Shown here piece by piece: positions 22,725-33,360 of a stretch of DNA of 64,000 bases. A program made the position numbers and the translations under genes. The DNA comes from Metellina segmentata (taxonomy: Eukaryota > Arthropoda > Arachnida > Araneae > Tetragnathidae): positions 85,272,359 through 85,336,358 of the forward strand of contig OX375876.1 of NCBI GenBank assembly GCA_947359465.1. The letters run 5' to 3'. The notes under the pieces were generated by a model, which was not told the origin of the DNA, did not search any database, and saw nothing but the letters and a program-made list of their open reading frames with translations. Positions within the stretch are counted from its first letter, which is position 1. Every line of letters starts with the position of its first letter.

Positions 22725-23192
22725 ATACCTCGAATATTTTTATTCTGAAATATGAAGAACTCACGAATACAAACACTGGTTTAGTGACCCATATTATACT
22801 GGACTTAAAATACCACTAAATATCTAACAAAATAACCTTATAAAAATAGTTTTATTTACAACGTGCTATAAATATCACAATCTCAACCTAAATAGGGAGT
22901 TGGGTTTATAGCGCAAGCACCATATTTGACCACGCTGCGCCAACAACCTAAATAGGAATTCTGAAGACTAAACGACTGCGGTTTTCATTTTGGGAAAATT
23001 TCTTGGAATGATCATATATTTTGTTTTCTAAAGGAAGACGTAAACGATCGTCAGCTGTTAGTAGTTTTCATAGACAAAAGTTTTATCTTTTTAGATTTAT
23101 ATAAGAATATTTGGTGATTTGAAGGACATTTCCTGTCGTTCATAAAATTTGTCCGATTATCACACTTTGTCCCGCTCTATATATCCGTGGAC
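22725..23192. repeat. Unannotated, with an inverted SINE-B tail at 22890-22950
   Basis: TGGGTTTATAGCGCAAGC and TTTGACCACGCTGCGCC on the plus strand are the reverse complement of a SINE-B tail. The rest of the interval has no recognisable feature. The final CTATATATCCGTGGAC (23177-23192) is the left TSD of the next SINE. Confidence 0.6.
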
Positions 23193-23560
23193 CCAACAGC
23201 CAGCACAGTGGTTAAGGTGTTAGCCTTTAGATCGGAAGATTCCTTATTCAAATCCCCAACCGGTATAGTGGTTAAGGTGTTAGCCTCTAGATCGGAAGGT
23301 TCCGGGCATGGATGTTTGTAAGCGTATGGTGTCGAGGCGGCTGGTGCACCTTAAATCTGTCGTGGTCGAAAGTCCTCACGTTGGGCTGGTGCGGAAGTTT
23401 ATAGAGTGGGGTGCCAGCTCAGGTGTTGCTTCGTCATCTGACCGTGGTTCAAAATTACGAGGTGTTGTCCTGGGATCTTTCTCTTAAGGGACTGAACCCG
23501 GACCGTCGTCAATAGCCCGTTGTGTTTCTCTAGTACGACGTTAACTAAAATTACCATTAA
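23193..23560 (+). repeat. SINE-A with duplicated tRNA-like head and perfect 16-bp TSD
   Basis: The first head (CACAGTGGTTAAGGTGTTAG) has a decayed B box (TATTCAAATCCC). It is followed at once by a second head (CGGTATAGTGGTTAAGG) whose B box is deleted, since GGAAGGTTCC joins GGGCATGG directly. The rest of the body is normal. CTATATATCCGTGGAC flanks the whole unit on both sides (23177-23192 and 23561-23576), so both heads were inserted together. Confidence 0.93.
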
Positions 23561-23629
23561 CTATATATCCGTGGACACTAGCTCGGTTAAATTTTCTTAG
23601 TTCTGTTTTGTAGTCATATAACAATTTGA

Positions 23630-23825
23630 CTGTCTCGACGAAATATCTATTTGTTAGCAAATCTGACAAGAGCTTGATGAACGAGATATCTCGTCATGGG
23701 AAGAAAACTGTCCCTTGATCTCGTCATCATCAAAAATTGAAACAATCTAATCAAAAAAATCGGCAATATCTCATCAATAACGAAATTGGTTAGATCTTAA
23801 TGGACGAGGTATCTCATCGAAACCA
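23630..23825 (-). repeat. Repeat D, longer copy
   Basis: On the minus strand it shares TTTCGATGAGATACCTCGTC, CCATTAAGATCTAACCAA and related words with 11455-11545. ACGAGATATCTCGT at 23681-23694 is a 14-bp palindrome matching the core of the other copy. The shorter copy has lost its middle, or this one has gained sequence. Confidence 0.65.
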
Positions 23826-24107
23826 CTTGGAGGGAAAAGAGAAGTTTTTTACATCGCCTGCGAACAAATGAACCATAATATGTCAAAAATTTTAATTTTG
23901 AAGAAACGCTTAGGAAAACGTTGTGCTTGCTTAATGCCTTTCGCCCGAACAAGTCTCAACCATACAAAGAAAATATTGACTTAGTGGACTTGACCGGTCT
24001 AACGATCCTGTTCTAGAAAAGCTAAAAAAAACCTCAGATTTCGACATCGTGTATTTTACTTGTTTGGACACGTCATTCAATCCCTTTCTGTACTTGATGA
24101 GTTAACA

Positions 24108-24793
24108 CATTTGTCGGCAAACTCTTTAGTCCCCAAAATAGCCAAAGATCAGCAGTACTACGATTATGATTTCTTCTGAGAGCCAGATTTCTTTTCAAGA
24201 ACCATGTTTTTAGATGTCGATTTAAACTAGCTACTAACATTAAATAAAGCCAAATATTAATAATAATAATAATCTCATTGACAAAATAAATTAGTTTATT
24301 AAAATAAAAATATGACAAAATACGCATTTACTGTGAACTTTTATTTTAAACTTTACTTTTTATTATTTTTATTTACACATTTGTTGTTTTTATTTACACA
24401 TTTATTATTTTTATTTACACATTTATTATTTTTATTTACACATTTATTATTTTTATTTACACATTTATTATATTTATTTACACATTTATTATATTTATTT
24501 ACACATTTATTATTTTTATTTACACATTTATTATTTTTATTTACACATTTATTGAACTTTATTACGCATTTACTTTTAAGTAACAATAAAGCTTGCAATA
24601 TTAACATTGTTGGATGATTGCACCCAATAATTAAATACAGAATTGATTTTTCTTGACGCATCTGAAGATCCTCAACTGCTTTCTTCCTCTCATCACTCTC
24701 ATTTATTGCCAGCATTTAATCGAAATCGATTCGTGGCAGAGCCGCACAAAAGTGGCTAAAAAGCCGCGGTTTGCCGACTAGAATAGTACTTAG
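24108..24793. mobile_element. hAT-type MITE with internal minisatellite
   Basis: The ends TTGTCGGCAAACTC (24111) and GGTTTGCCGAC (24769-24779) are inverted. Both flanking segments (AAAGATCAGCAGTAC, TTTCTTTTCAAGAACCAT, TTCGTGGCAGAGCCGCAC) match the hAT at 28579-31056, of which this is a deletion derivative. AGTTAACA (24100-24107) and GGTTAACA (24794-24801) could be an imperfect 8-bp TSD, though the right TIR then ends 14 bp short. Confidence 0.75.
24360..24569. repeat. 21-bp tandem repeat, ten units
   Basis: The unit is TTATTATTTTTATTTACACA plus T, repeated ten times, with small changes in units 1, 6, 7 and 10. Because 21 is divisible by three, it reads as LLFLFTH on the plus strand and as a KNNKCVN permutation on the minus strand. 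Both long frames are by-products of the array. Confidence 0.95.
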
Positions 24794-24911
24794 GGTTAAC
24801 AAATCACTGATTTATTAACAGGGGATGGGTAACGCACCCCTTTGAACATAAACAGGTGGGCGCGGTGACATACCAGAACGGTCGGGTTGTCCGCGTTCCT
24901 TTCTCGTAGGA

Positions 24912-25242
24912 TGGTAATGGTAATTTTAGTTAACGTCGTACTAGAGCAACACAATGGGCTATTGACGACGGTCCGGGATCAATCCCTTAAGGGAAAGATA
25001 CAAGGACAACACCTCGTCATTTTGAACCACGATCAGATGACGAAGCAACACCTGAGCTGGCACCCCACTCTCCAAACTTCCACACCAACCCAACATGAGG
25101 ACTTTCGGCCACGACAGATTTAAGGTCCACCAGCCGCCTCTACACCATACGCTTACAAACATCCATGCCTGGACCCGGATTCGAACCAGGAACCTTCCGA
25201 TCTAGAGACTAACACCTTAACCACTATACTGGTTGGTCGGCT
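24912..25242 (-). repeat. SINE-A, full length, minus strand, with TSD
   Basis: A nearly consensus copy. TTTCTCGTAGGA occurs directly on both sides (24900-24911 and 25243-25254), a perfect 12-bp TSD. The head on the minus strand reads CCAGTATAGTGGTTAAGG with an intact B box. Confidence 0.95.
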
Positions 25243-25254
25243 TTTCTCGTAGGA

Positions 25255-25804
25255 AAATACTCAGTGACGATGTATGTATAAAAATCACGTCACCTGACTT
25301 GTTTCGATCATTATAATGTACTCCTAATTTAGCAACATTAAAAGACCTTTTGCGAAGTCCTAGCAATAAAAATGTGTTTAACTCATGTATGACATCGGAT
25401 TTGTGAATTTTATTTGACTTTATACAATGGGCTAATTTCAATTCAAAATTGTATAAAAAAAAATTTATACCAATCTCTATTTTTGTCATTATCTTTATTT
25501 TATATCGGCTTGGAGCCATGTGTGGGCTCTTGACACACAAAGGCCCTACTAACCCAATCTAATCATGCCACAAAAGATTATTAAGGTAACTTCATAAAAT
25601 GTCTGTGGTATGATTTTTTTAGCTCTGAAATGATAAATAGGTCATAAATAATCAAGTTTTGTTTCTGCCTGTGTGTGTGTGTATCTTCGGGAAGAGAATT
25701 ATATGGTAAGTCTGACTCCCGCGCATGGCATTGTGTTTCTTCAAAGCAAGCACCGCTACCCGTTCGAAAACTATTATCTTACTCATTTTCCAGGTTCACC
25801 GAAT
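25255..25804. other. Unannotated interval
   Basis: A 107-codon minus frame (25217-25540) has no recognised domain. A short TGTGTGTGTGT run lies near 25670. Confidence 0.4.
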
Positions 25805-26440
25805 TCAAGAGCGGACTGCGATACTTGCGCGCAGTGAAGAATAACAGAAAGTGAAACAGGTTTTGAAAAATGTGGTCTTCTCCTTGGCGAGATAAGCAAA
25901 AGCATTTTCCAACACTTCCAGAGTTGGTAGGTTTTCGCCTTTTTGGCGCGTGATTTCAATGCGCCACAATTGAAGGAAGATCTTGGAGTTTGGCGTCTTA
26001 CCTGTCATGGGAGTGTTGTATAAATTTAGTTGCTTAAGCTTTTCAGAAAATTCTACCTCCCGTTCGAGTACGATTGCTTAAAAATTACTTTAGCGATCTC
26101 CATCAGTCTTTCGGGGTCCTCGAAGTGCGATGAAAAATGTTTTGAGCGAATATCGCCAAATGTGTAGTCCTTCAACGTCACTTCCTCTGCGTGAGCTTCC
26201 AGCTGTGACGGGAGTTCAGAGACAATTGGAGGGGGAAGATTCAAATGGACGCATCGCTGTGGAATCCGATTGTACTCACCACGTGTATGCAATTCCTGTT
26301 TGTAGTTTTCCGTCGCTCTTCTTTTTTTTACGTTTCTCAAACGCAAAAATGCTTTTGGGAAATGGCGGAAATACTCGTTGGACTGAAGCGAAAAGAAATT
26401 ATTTTTTCGCCGTCTTGGATCGGGACAGGAATTAACACAA
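25805..26440 (-). pseudogene. Unknown coding relic, two frames
   Basis: I do not recognise the family. The minus strand carries about 210 codons of balanced, protein-like sequence in two adjoining frames. The upstream part reads NEYFRHFPKAFLRLRN, then CVHLNLPPPIVSELPSQLE and HFEDPERLMEIAKVIF. After a shift near the A-run at 26080-26084, the other frame continues AIVLEREVEFSEKLKQLNLY, then NSKIFLQLWRIEIT and TLEVLENAFAYLAKEK, and stops at about 25805. The second part looks helical and charged. No membrane segment or signal peptide is apparent. One frameshift in a homopolymer could be true decay or a sequencing error. No terminal repeats or intron boundaries were found, so this may be a host gene exon, a retrocopy or an unlisted transposon protein. 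Confidence 0.45.
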
Positions 26441-26628
26441 AACAAATTTAAAGTGTAGCTATTTAAAGACCTTAAAGGCCAAAAAAAAAAAACCTCAGTA
26501 CTAGTAATAGCTATATTTTTGTCCAAACCGATTTGAATGTGGCGATGAACTTCTCATCAAACATTTTATGGTTTAATTCAGTTTCCCAAATATTTTTGGT
26601 TCAACTCCCCGTTTTCATAGACAATTTT

Positions 26629-26917
26629 AAGGTGTTAGCCTCTGGATCGGAACGTTCCTGGTTAGAATCTGGGTCCGAACGTTTTTAAGCGTATGACGTA
26701 GAGGCGGCTGGTACACCTTAAATCTGTCGTGGCCGAAAGTCCTCACGTTGGGTTGGTGTGGAACTTAGGAGAGTGGGGTGCCTACTCAGGTGTTGCTTCG
26801 TCATCTGAACGTGGCTCAAAATTACGAGGTGTTGTGTTCGGGTCTTTCCCTTAAGGGACTGATCCCTGACCGTCGTCAATAGCCCGTTGTGTTGCTCTAT
26901 AACGACTTTAATTAAAA
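26629..26917 (+). repeat. SINE-A, 5'-truncated, with TSD
   Basis: Starts inside the head at AAGGTGTTAGCC. It is bounded by TTTTCATAGACAATTTT (26612-26628) and TTTTCACAGACAATTTT (26918-26934), a 17-bp TSD with one mismatch. The truncation therefore occurred at insertion, as expected for target-primed reverse transcription. Confidence 0.92.
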
Positions 26918-26934
26918 TTTTCACAGACAATTTT

Positions 26935-28008
26935 TAGCTGAAAATCTTTCTAACCTAGTTATATAAATGGTATTTCAGCTATGCCTATAATTATAAATTT
27001 CCCTTTACCGTTATATATTGATAAACTGCGTGTAATTTTAGAACTTCAAAAAGGTACTGGAGAAATTAAAAAAAAAAATCTGGAATTAAAATTATGAAGT
27101 TATTAAAAGGAAACAACAAAAAATAATTTCTTATTGACACCTCTTCGATTGCTTTTTTAATGATGATTTATATCAATCGAATCAATAAAATAAAATAAAA
27201 ATCACTAATGAGAAGTATGAGCCTTTTGTTGCGATGATAATTTGTCTATATTGAACTCTATTTTCGTCAGCAGCATCCTTAAATCTCCACGGTCAATATA
27301 ACAACTTAGTTCCTCTTTTTAATTAAAAGACTTGTTACCGCACTAAATTCACATTCAATTAATAGGATGACGGCAATACAATCGAATTTTTTGCCAATCC
27401 AGTCTCGGATAAAGTGTGGGTATATGATTTAGCTCTCTGAACCCATTTTTGAATACCAATTTTAACTCTTCTTTAATTGACATTTCAAAAAACTCCTTCT
27501 GTAATTGAAATTCTGATTGTGTTTGCATAAAACATTTTCAGGTTACAATTTGTTTACCATTATTTGCCACTCTTGTTCTTCAACGCCCCTATTACTACTG
27601 GGACCTGCATTACCCCCTCCCAAAATTTCTTTAACACCCAAAAAGTCCATATCGCCCCACTTTGAGGAACTTGTCTAATTAGCCCTCTTGTAGAAAAAAT
27701 GGCCAAACTATGCTTTGATAAATTCATCAAATCTTTTCAAGGTATGACCGATGAGTCTTCCACTTGTGCAGCCAACTTGCGAATATTGACGGTACAGGTA
27801 AGATACCACAGTTATGCTCCCAACTTATGGTTTTGGAACGATTTGTTTAGTTTGCATATTTCACTACCCCTATTTGCATAAGTCTGCCCACATAATCCCT
27901 GTAATATCTGTACCATGTTAGGGTGGGGGACTCAAGAGATCCCTGTCCCGATATATCGGCACTACTACCTATTCATTCTTGTAATGTTGTCCGACATATT
28001 TGGTCGCC
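26935..28008. other. Unannotated AT-rich interval
   Basis: No repeat boundary or coding motif recognised. A 60-codon plus frame at 27699-27881 has no family resemblance. Confidence 0.4.
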
Positions 28009-28280
28009 CCATTATCTGTATGCTGGTTATTTTTCTTAAACGTTCTGGGAACAACCATAAAAATGCTAGTGAAGTCCCATTATCTGTATGCTGGTTATTT
28101 TTCTTAAACGTTCTGGGAACAACCATAAAAATGCTAGTGAAGTCCCATTATCTGTATGCTGGTTATTTTTCTTAAACGTTCTGGGAACAACCATAAAAAT
28201 GCTAGTGAAGTCCCATTATCTGTATGCTGGTTATTTTTCTTAAACGTTCTGGGAACAACCATAAAAATGCTAGTGAAGTC
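28009..28280. repeat. Four exact 68-bp tandem units
   Basis: The unit begins CCATTATCTGTATGCTGG and ends GCTAGTGAAGTC. All four copies appear identical by eye. The period is not divisible by three and each unit shifts frame, so the frames across it (27915-28175 plus, 28134-28322 minus) are not evidence of coding. Confidence 0.97.
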
Positions 28281-28333
28281 GGGGGTCGTAGTAATTATTT
28301 CGAGTTGAACTCCGTGCTGCATTTGTCGATCAA

Positions 28334-28578
28334 ACGGTCTGGTGGTTTAGGTGTTAGCCTCTAGATCAGAAGGCTCCTGGTTCGAATCCGGGTCAGTACA
28401 GGGATGTGTGTATGCTTTTGGTGCAGAGTCGGCTGGTTCACCTTAAATCTCGTGGCCAAAGTCTTCTCACGTTGGGTTGGTGTGGAAATTTGGAGTGGGG
28501 TGCCAGCTCGGGTGTTGCCTCGTCATCTGACTGTAGTTAAAAATTCCGAGGTGTTGTCCTCGGATATTTCCCTTAGGG
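28334..28578 (+). repeat. SINE-A, left part, split by a hAT
   Basis: Head and body run to ATTTCCCTTAGGG at 28578. The missing end (GATTGATCCCGGACCG to the TTACC tail) resumes at 31065-31132, on the far side of the hAT. Confidence 0.92.
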
Positions 28579-28623
28579 CAGTGGTCGGCAAACTCCTCGT
28601 TTTATTTTTGCCCTGACGAAATT

Positions 28624-28723
28624 CGTCTGACCGTGGATCAAAATTACGAGTCGTTGTCCTTGGACCTCTCCCATCGGGATTGTTCCCGGGCCGTCGCCAA
28701 AGCCCGTTGTGTTGCACTAGTGC
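28624..28723 (+). repeat. SINE-A body fragment inside the hAT
   Basis: CGTCTGACCGTGGATC through GCCCGTTGTGTTGCACTAG, with no head or tail. It separates the two TIR-like sequences at the left end of the hAT. Confidence 0.85.
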
Positions 28724-28946
28724 AGTGGTTTACACTCATTAGTCTTTTTTTTTTATAAGAACCAAAGATCAGCAGTACAACGATTAAGATATCTTTTGAG
28801 AGCCAAATTTCTTTTCAAGAACCATATTTTTAGGAGTCGGTTTAAACCTAGCTACTAACATTGAATAAAAACCAGATATCATAATAATCTTATTTTTATT
28901 GACAAAAAATTTTTACATTCAAATAAAAATATGACAAAACACTCAT

Positions 28947-30480
28947 TTAATGTGAACAATGACCTTGCATTTCCTTGGAAAGTTTGAATAAGTCAAGTTT
29001 GTATGTCGTTGTTTTTAATTTCAAACAGGATTCCAGGTTCTCATCAATAAGACGATTTCTCAATTTACTTTTGATAAGGTTCATTAGGTTGAAAAAGGTT
29101 GTTCGAATGAATATGTAGAGCCAAAGAGTAAAAGAACGGCCAAGCAAGTTTTTTTAACTGATCATAAGTCCGGAATACTATTGTTGAGAATTATCATGTC
29201 TTCCTTCTACAGTTCTTTCAAAGCAGACTACTTTTTTCTGTGAACTAAGATCACATTTATTTTTATCCAATTTTTCTATATCAGCATTAAGGCATTCAAA
29301 TTGATTTCCATAATTGTTTGTGTTTTTTAACTGCAGTAATTTCATTTCAAAAGCGCCAATCAAAGGGAGAAAAATTCAATTCTGTTACGCACCACTGAGA
29401 TTTTTTAATAAAGGTTAACGTCGCTATGCTATTTTTGAATTCTTGAAACCTGCATAGAAAGTCTTCCCTCATATTTAGAAAATTGTTGTTTTGAAATAGT
29501 AAGTGTCAATTAGCGAGTTATTTTCTTGGCGATGTTTCAGCAGGCTTGGAAAATGAATTAATGTTTCTCTTTCAAAATCTTGAGCAAAATGGGATAGTTT
29601 GTTTTTGAATGAAATGACTTCTTCCAACATCGAAAAAATGATGTTTCCTTTTCCCTGTAGTTTGCGATTAAGATTATTTAGATAGGACGTTAACGTCTGC
29701 CATGAAATAAAATTTTTGGATGCATTGATCGTTCGTTAGTTGAGGATAGTCAACACCCTTCTCAATGAGAAATGCTTTAATTCAAATAAAAAGGAAACGA
29801 AACGTTTTAAAACATTTCCTCTTGAAAGCCAGCGTTCCTTATTATGCAGCAGAAAATCTGGATATTCACTCTCCATTTCAACGAAAGATTCTTTTAACTA
29901 TAATTGTGTTGACAATCTTGATCACCAATCCCATAAGATTGCAAAATTCTTCTAGAAATATCTGCGCATAAAGCATTTCTTGAGGAATGACGCAATGGTA
30001 AACAAGTATCTCGTGATCAATATTTTCCTTCAAAATAGGAACAAAACCTTTTCTCACACCAGTCATGCTTTTTTCTCCATTGTTTGAGATTGAAACAATT
30101 TTATCGAGTGGAATACGATGTTTCTCCATGCGTTCAATGTCAGCATTTGCAATATCTTCGCCACGTGTTTTACTTTCCATTGGCAATAATCCTAAAAGTT
30201 ATTCTTTAGGACCCGAAGACGAAATAAATCGAACGAAAAGTGAAACTTGTGCTGCGTCATTGTCATTTATGTCGCAAGATTCGTCAACAGCTATTGATAA
30301 AGCTGAAACTAATTTAAGATCTTCGATTTGCTGATTATATTCGAAGACATTTTGACTGTTCTGTCTTTTACTGTTTTAGCAAACAGTGATAACTCTTTAA
30401 TTTTTTTTAAAGAATTTCTGCCTTGTTCTTAAAATTCCGGAATATAGCTCTACGGAGGCATTTATAAAACAACTTTTAAT
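28947..30480 (-). pseudogene. hAT transposase relic
   Basis: The minus-strand pieces occur in transposase order. At 30186-29878, DKIVSISNNGEKSMTGVRKG is followed by ILVYHCVIPQEMLYAQIF. This corresponds to the T-DGAPSMTG and CIIHQE motifs of hAT enzymes related to GTF2I-repeat/ZBED-type proteins, with the catalytic D replaced by N. At about 29660-29560, LQGKGNIIFSMLEEV appears, followed by GAFEMKLLQL near 29350. At 29147-28947, NLMNLIKSKLRNRLIDENLE is followed by LKLKTTTYKLDLFKLSKEMQ, the C-terminal dimerisation region. Multiple stops and frameshifts separate the pieces, and the zinc-finger N-terminus is not recognised. Confidence 0.85.
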
Positions 30481-30645
30481 GTATTCACCTTCTGTGTATG
30501 GTTTGCCCCTCTTTGCAATCTGTCGACTAAGAATAAAGTTTGCAATATTAATATTGTACCCAATAATTAACTACAGAACTTGCTTTTTTTTTACTCTTGT
30601 TAAAGTTCCTCAACTGCTTTCTTCCTTGCATCACCTGGCCGACCA

Positions 30646-30960
30646 ACCGGTATAGTGGTTAAGGTGTTAGCCTCTAGATAGGAAGGTTCCTGGTTCGAAT
30701 CCGGGTCCAGGCATGGATGTTTGTAAGCGTATGGTGTAGAGGCGGCTGGTGCACCTTAAATCTGTCGTGGTCGAAAGTCCTCACGTTGGGTTGGTGTGGA
30801 AGTTTGGAGAGTTTGGTGCCAGGTCAGGTGTTGCTTCGTCATCTGACCAGGGTTCAAAATTACGATGTGTTGTCCACGGATCTTTCCCTTAAGGGATTGA
30901 TCCCTGACCGTCGTCAATAGCCCGTTGTGTTGCTCTAGTAGGACGTTAACTAAAATTACC
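30646..30960 (+). repeat. SINE-A, full length, inside the hAT
   Basis: Close to consensus from CCGGTATAGTGGTTAAGG to CTAAAATTACC. It inserted near the hAT right end after that element arrived. No clear TSD. Confidence 0.92.
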
Positions 30961-31064
30961 ACATCGGCGGGATATTTACTGCCAGCTTTTAGTCGAAATT
31001 GATTCGTGGCAGAGCCACACTCAAGTGACGAAAGAGCCTCAGTTTGCTGACCACTGCATTAGGG

Positions 31065-31132
31065 GATTGATCCCGGACCGTCGTCAATAGTCCGTTGTGT
31101 TGCTGTAATACGACGTTAATTAAAAACTTACC
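31065..31132 (+). repeat. SINE-A, right part of the split copy
   Basis: GATTGATCCCGGACCGTCG through ACGTTAATTAAAAACTTACC. Completes the copy begun at 28334. Confidence 0.9.
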
Positions 31133-31295
31133 AAAATTACCGTACTGTAGTTTTTTTACTTTCTGCCAAGGAAGTAGTTTTAGAGCGCCACTCTTTTTTA
31201 AATTACTTACTTAAACTTGGCTACTACTTACCCATTCACTCACATGCTACGATATGAAGCTTTTGTTATTTAGGAGATAAAATATTATCTCATTA

Positions 31296-31455
31296 CAGGC
31301 GCATGTTTGATTCCTCTTTGAGTGCGTTCGTTTCTTCTGTGTTAGTAAAACTTTCCTTGTGTTTATACCATTAACTCGACGTTGTTTGGCGTAACTTGGC
31401 CAAACATGGCTCTTTGTGCCATAAAAAAAAGCTCAACCTAACCAAATAACCAACA
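31296..31455 (+). repeat. SINE-B, 5'-truncated
   Basis: Begins near the B box (GTTTGATTCCTC), with TGTGTTAGTAAAACTTTCC, TTTGGCGTAACTTGGCC and a tail of CAACC repeats. Confidence 0.8.
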
Positions 31456-32831
31456 ACCTTAAAGGTTTGTGCCACCAGGAGTTGGTCTTCCAACAATTAT
31501 AGAGTTTCCAAATTTGACAACTTCAAGTAAATGGACAAGGAAAGATTTATTGACACAGAAAGAGAGAAACAATAAACCTTCCAACGCTTCCTCTTTTCAA
31601 CGTCAGTGGAAACGCCGCAGTTTCGGTATTGAGAAAAGTTGGCCAAAATACATATTTTTAACGACGATGGAATTCACATATTGCAATAAACAAGTTCCTG
31701 TGAATATTTTCACAGGAAAATCTTAGTGATAAAAAGAAGCATGCAGGTAGCGGAAGATATTTCAATCTGAGATTGGGATGTTTTGATTTTCTTTTTATAA
31801 TCAAGCAGACTACAATACTTCAAAAGCACAACTCAAAACTAAAAAAACTTCACCAATAATATTTTTGGTTTATTAACAACTTCAAAAATCCCCAAATAGT
31901 CTGACAAGCCTTGACGAGGTTCTAACGAATTCTCGTTGTTTCCTCAGCGAATCAATGCTCAATGAAATAGGAATGCATCTGTGCTCGCCACTTGGCATAC
32001 ATTCCGATTCTATACTCAACAAAAGGTGAATCCGACATTCGCCGAATACTTACCATGTGACGCCGCCTTTAACATAAAAAAAAATTAAAAAAAAAAACTC
32101 GATTGATATTGTAACAATTGAATCAAATAAATGAGGGAAAAGTTAAGTGCTTGACATTTCTCCCAGTTACGAAATGAGTAACCCTTTTGACGTGGTTGTG
32201 TTGTAAGGAGAATTCTGTAGAGGGAAAAACAAAGCTTCTGACGTAGAAATCGTTTAAACTTGCTAATCACAAACTTAGCTGTGAAAGATAAGAAGGTGAA
32301 AGCTAATAGTATCTCTAGTAGTATCCTCTTGAGCAAGACCGCGTAGTATCGGTTTCCCATCTTTGCAGACGAAAGTGTTGTCATTTACGTCACGGAACGG
32401 GAGGTTCATCCGTAACCTTCATCCGCCAACAATGACTGGAAAAATTACGAGCTCCCGTATTGTCTTCCGAGATAGACGGTAACAGGTTTCAGTTTCAAGA
32501 TGAATCGCCGAAGACCCAGAATAGGTTTGTCCCACTCCTGCCGGAAAGCGTTTGCTGGCGTTTAAAAATAACGCTTTTGAGTAAATAAATCTCTGAATTA
32601 AAAATGACAAACGACTTGTCTGTCCGCTGACAAGGGTTTCGGATAAAGAAGAGTTTGACGTTACCTTTTCTTGTGAGCTTTCATGGGAATGGTATCCGCT
32701 CGTTGATGCGAAGTGCTCGACGGGATTACTTCCCCCGTCCTGTCTGACAAAATTGTTTACGAGCAATATCGATGAGTGCGAGGCGGTAAAAGCTTTATTA
32801 AAAAATATGTGATAAACAATTGGAATAATTC
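31456..32831. other. Unannotated interval with three unassigned frames
   Basis: Frames at 31469-31726 (plus), 32085-32384 (minus) and 32419-32766 (minus, 115 codons containing SLSETLVSGQTSRLSF) have no recognised domains. There are no splice or repeat boundaries to support a gene. Confidence 0.25.
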
Positions 32832-33336
32832 TAGGGTTTCCACTGGCCTTAAAAAGCCTTTAAGAAGCAGGATTTGTAGTTATTAAGGGTCCTAAAAAGC
32901 CTCAATTAACAACAAAGACCTTTGCAATACTGAATATTTTAGTTCACCTACATGTAAAACTCAAGGTCAATAACTCTCATCCAAGGTCTAGGTTCATCAA
33001 AAATAGGTGACATAATATTTATAGGTTTTGAAATAAATTTGGTGTTTTTTAAAACTAGGCTCGTGAAACCCATGCGTATCACCCATGAAAGTTTCTACAC
33101 TGTACTCTCACGGGTTCATTAATTATATATAGCGGTGTGAAGTGTGACAGTTCGTAACGCTTTTAATTGATTGTCTTGATCAATTCATTCAATTTTAAAA
33201 ACTATAAATTTATACTTGCATAATTTAATTTTTTAGAAATTCTCTCAAGCATAAAATTCTATCATCCGATGTGAAGTGTAGCCGTAAAAATAAAAAACAG
33301 CCTTTAAAAGGCCCCAACTTTTACTTGGGAACCCTG
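32832..33336. mobile_element. hAT-type MITE, about 505 bp
   Basis: Ends TAGGGTTTCCACTGGCC and, on the other strand, CAGGGTTCCCAAGTAAA. Both are followed by AAAGCC/GGCTTT subterminal words. The flanks AATAATTC (32824-32831) and AATTCTTC (33337-33344) match at six of eight positions. The interior is non-coding. Confidence 0.6.
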
Positions 33337-33360
33337 AATTCTTCAAGAAACATCTTTCCT

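Larger units (their letters stand above)
28579..31056 (-). mobile_element. hAT transposon inserted into SINE-A
   Basis: The left end CAGTGGTCGGCAAACTC and the right end CAGTTTGCTGACCACTG are inverted. The flanks CCTTAGGG (28571-28578) and CATTAGGG (31057-31064) form an 8-bp TSD with one mismatch, exactly where the host SINE-A is broken. Inside are a SINE-A fragment (28624-28723), a second TIR-like start CAGTGGTTTACACTC (28724), a decayed transposase on the minus strand and a full SINE-A (30646-30960). The second start aligns with the deleted copy at 24108, so two related hAT ends are stacked at the left. Confidence 0.88.

Noticed and set aside
24312..24715. Leucine-rich membrane-like protein (LLFLFTH repeats) and its minus-strand counterpart
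   Set aside because: The frames arise because the 21-bp tandem unit is divisible by three and lacks stops on both strands.
28009..28280. CRISPR-like array
   Set aside because: The 68-bp units are directly abutting and identical, with no variable spacers, and the DNA is eukaryotic in character.
28571..28731. hAT left end placed at 28724 with TSD CACTAGTG / CATTAGGG
   Set aside because: Six of eight bases match, but the interrupted SINE-A is restored only if the element starts at 28579, where the TSD matches seven of eight.
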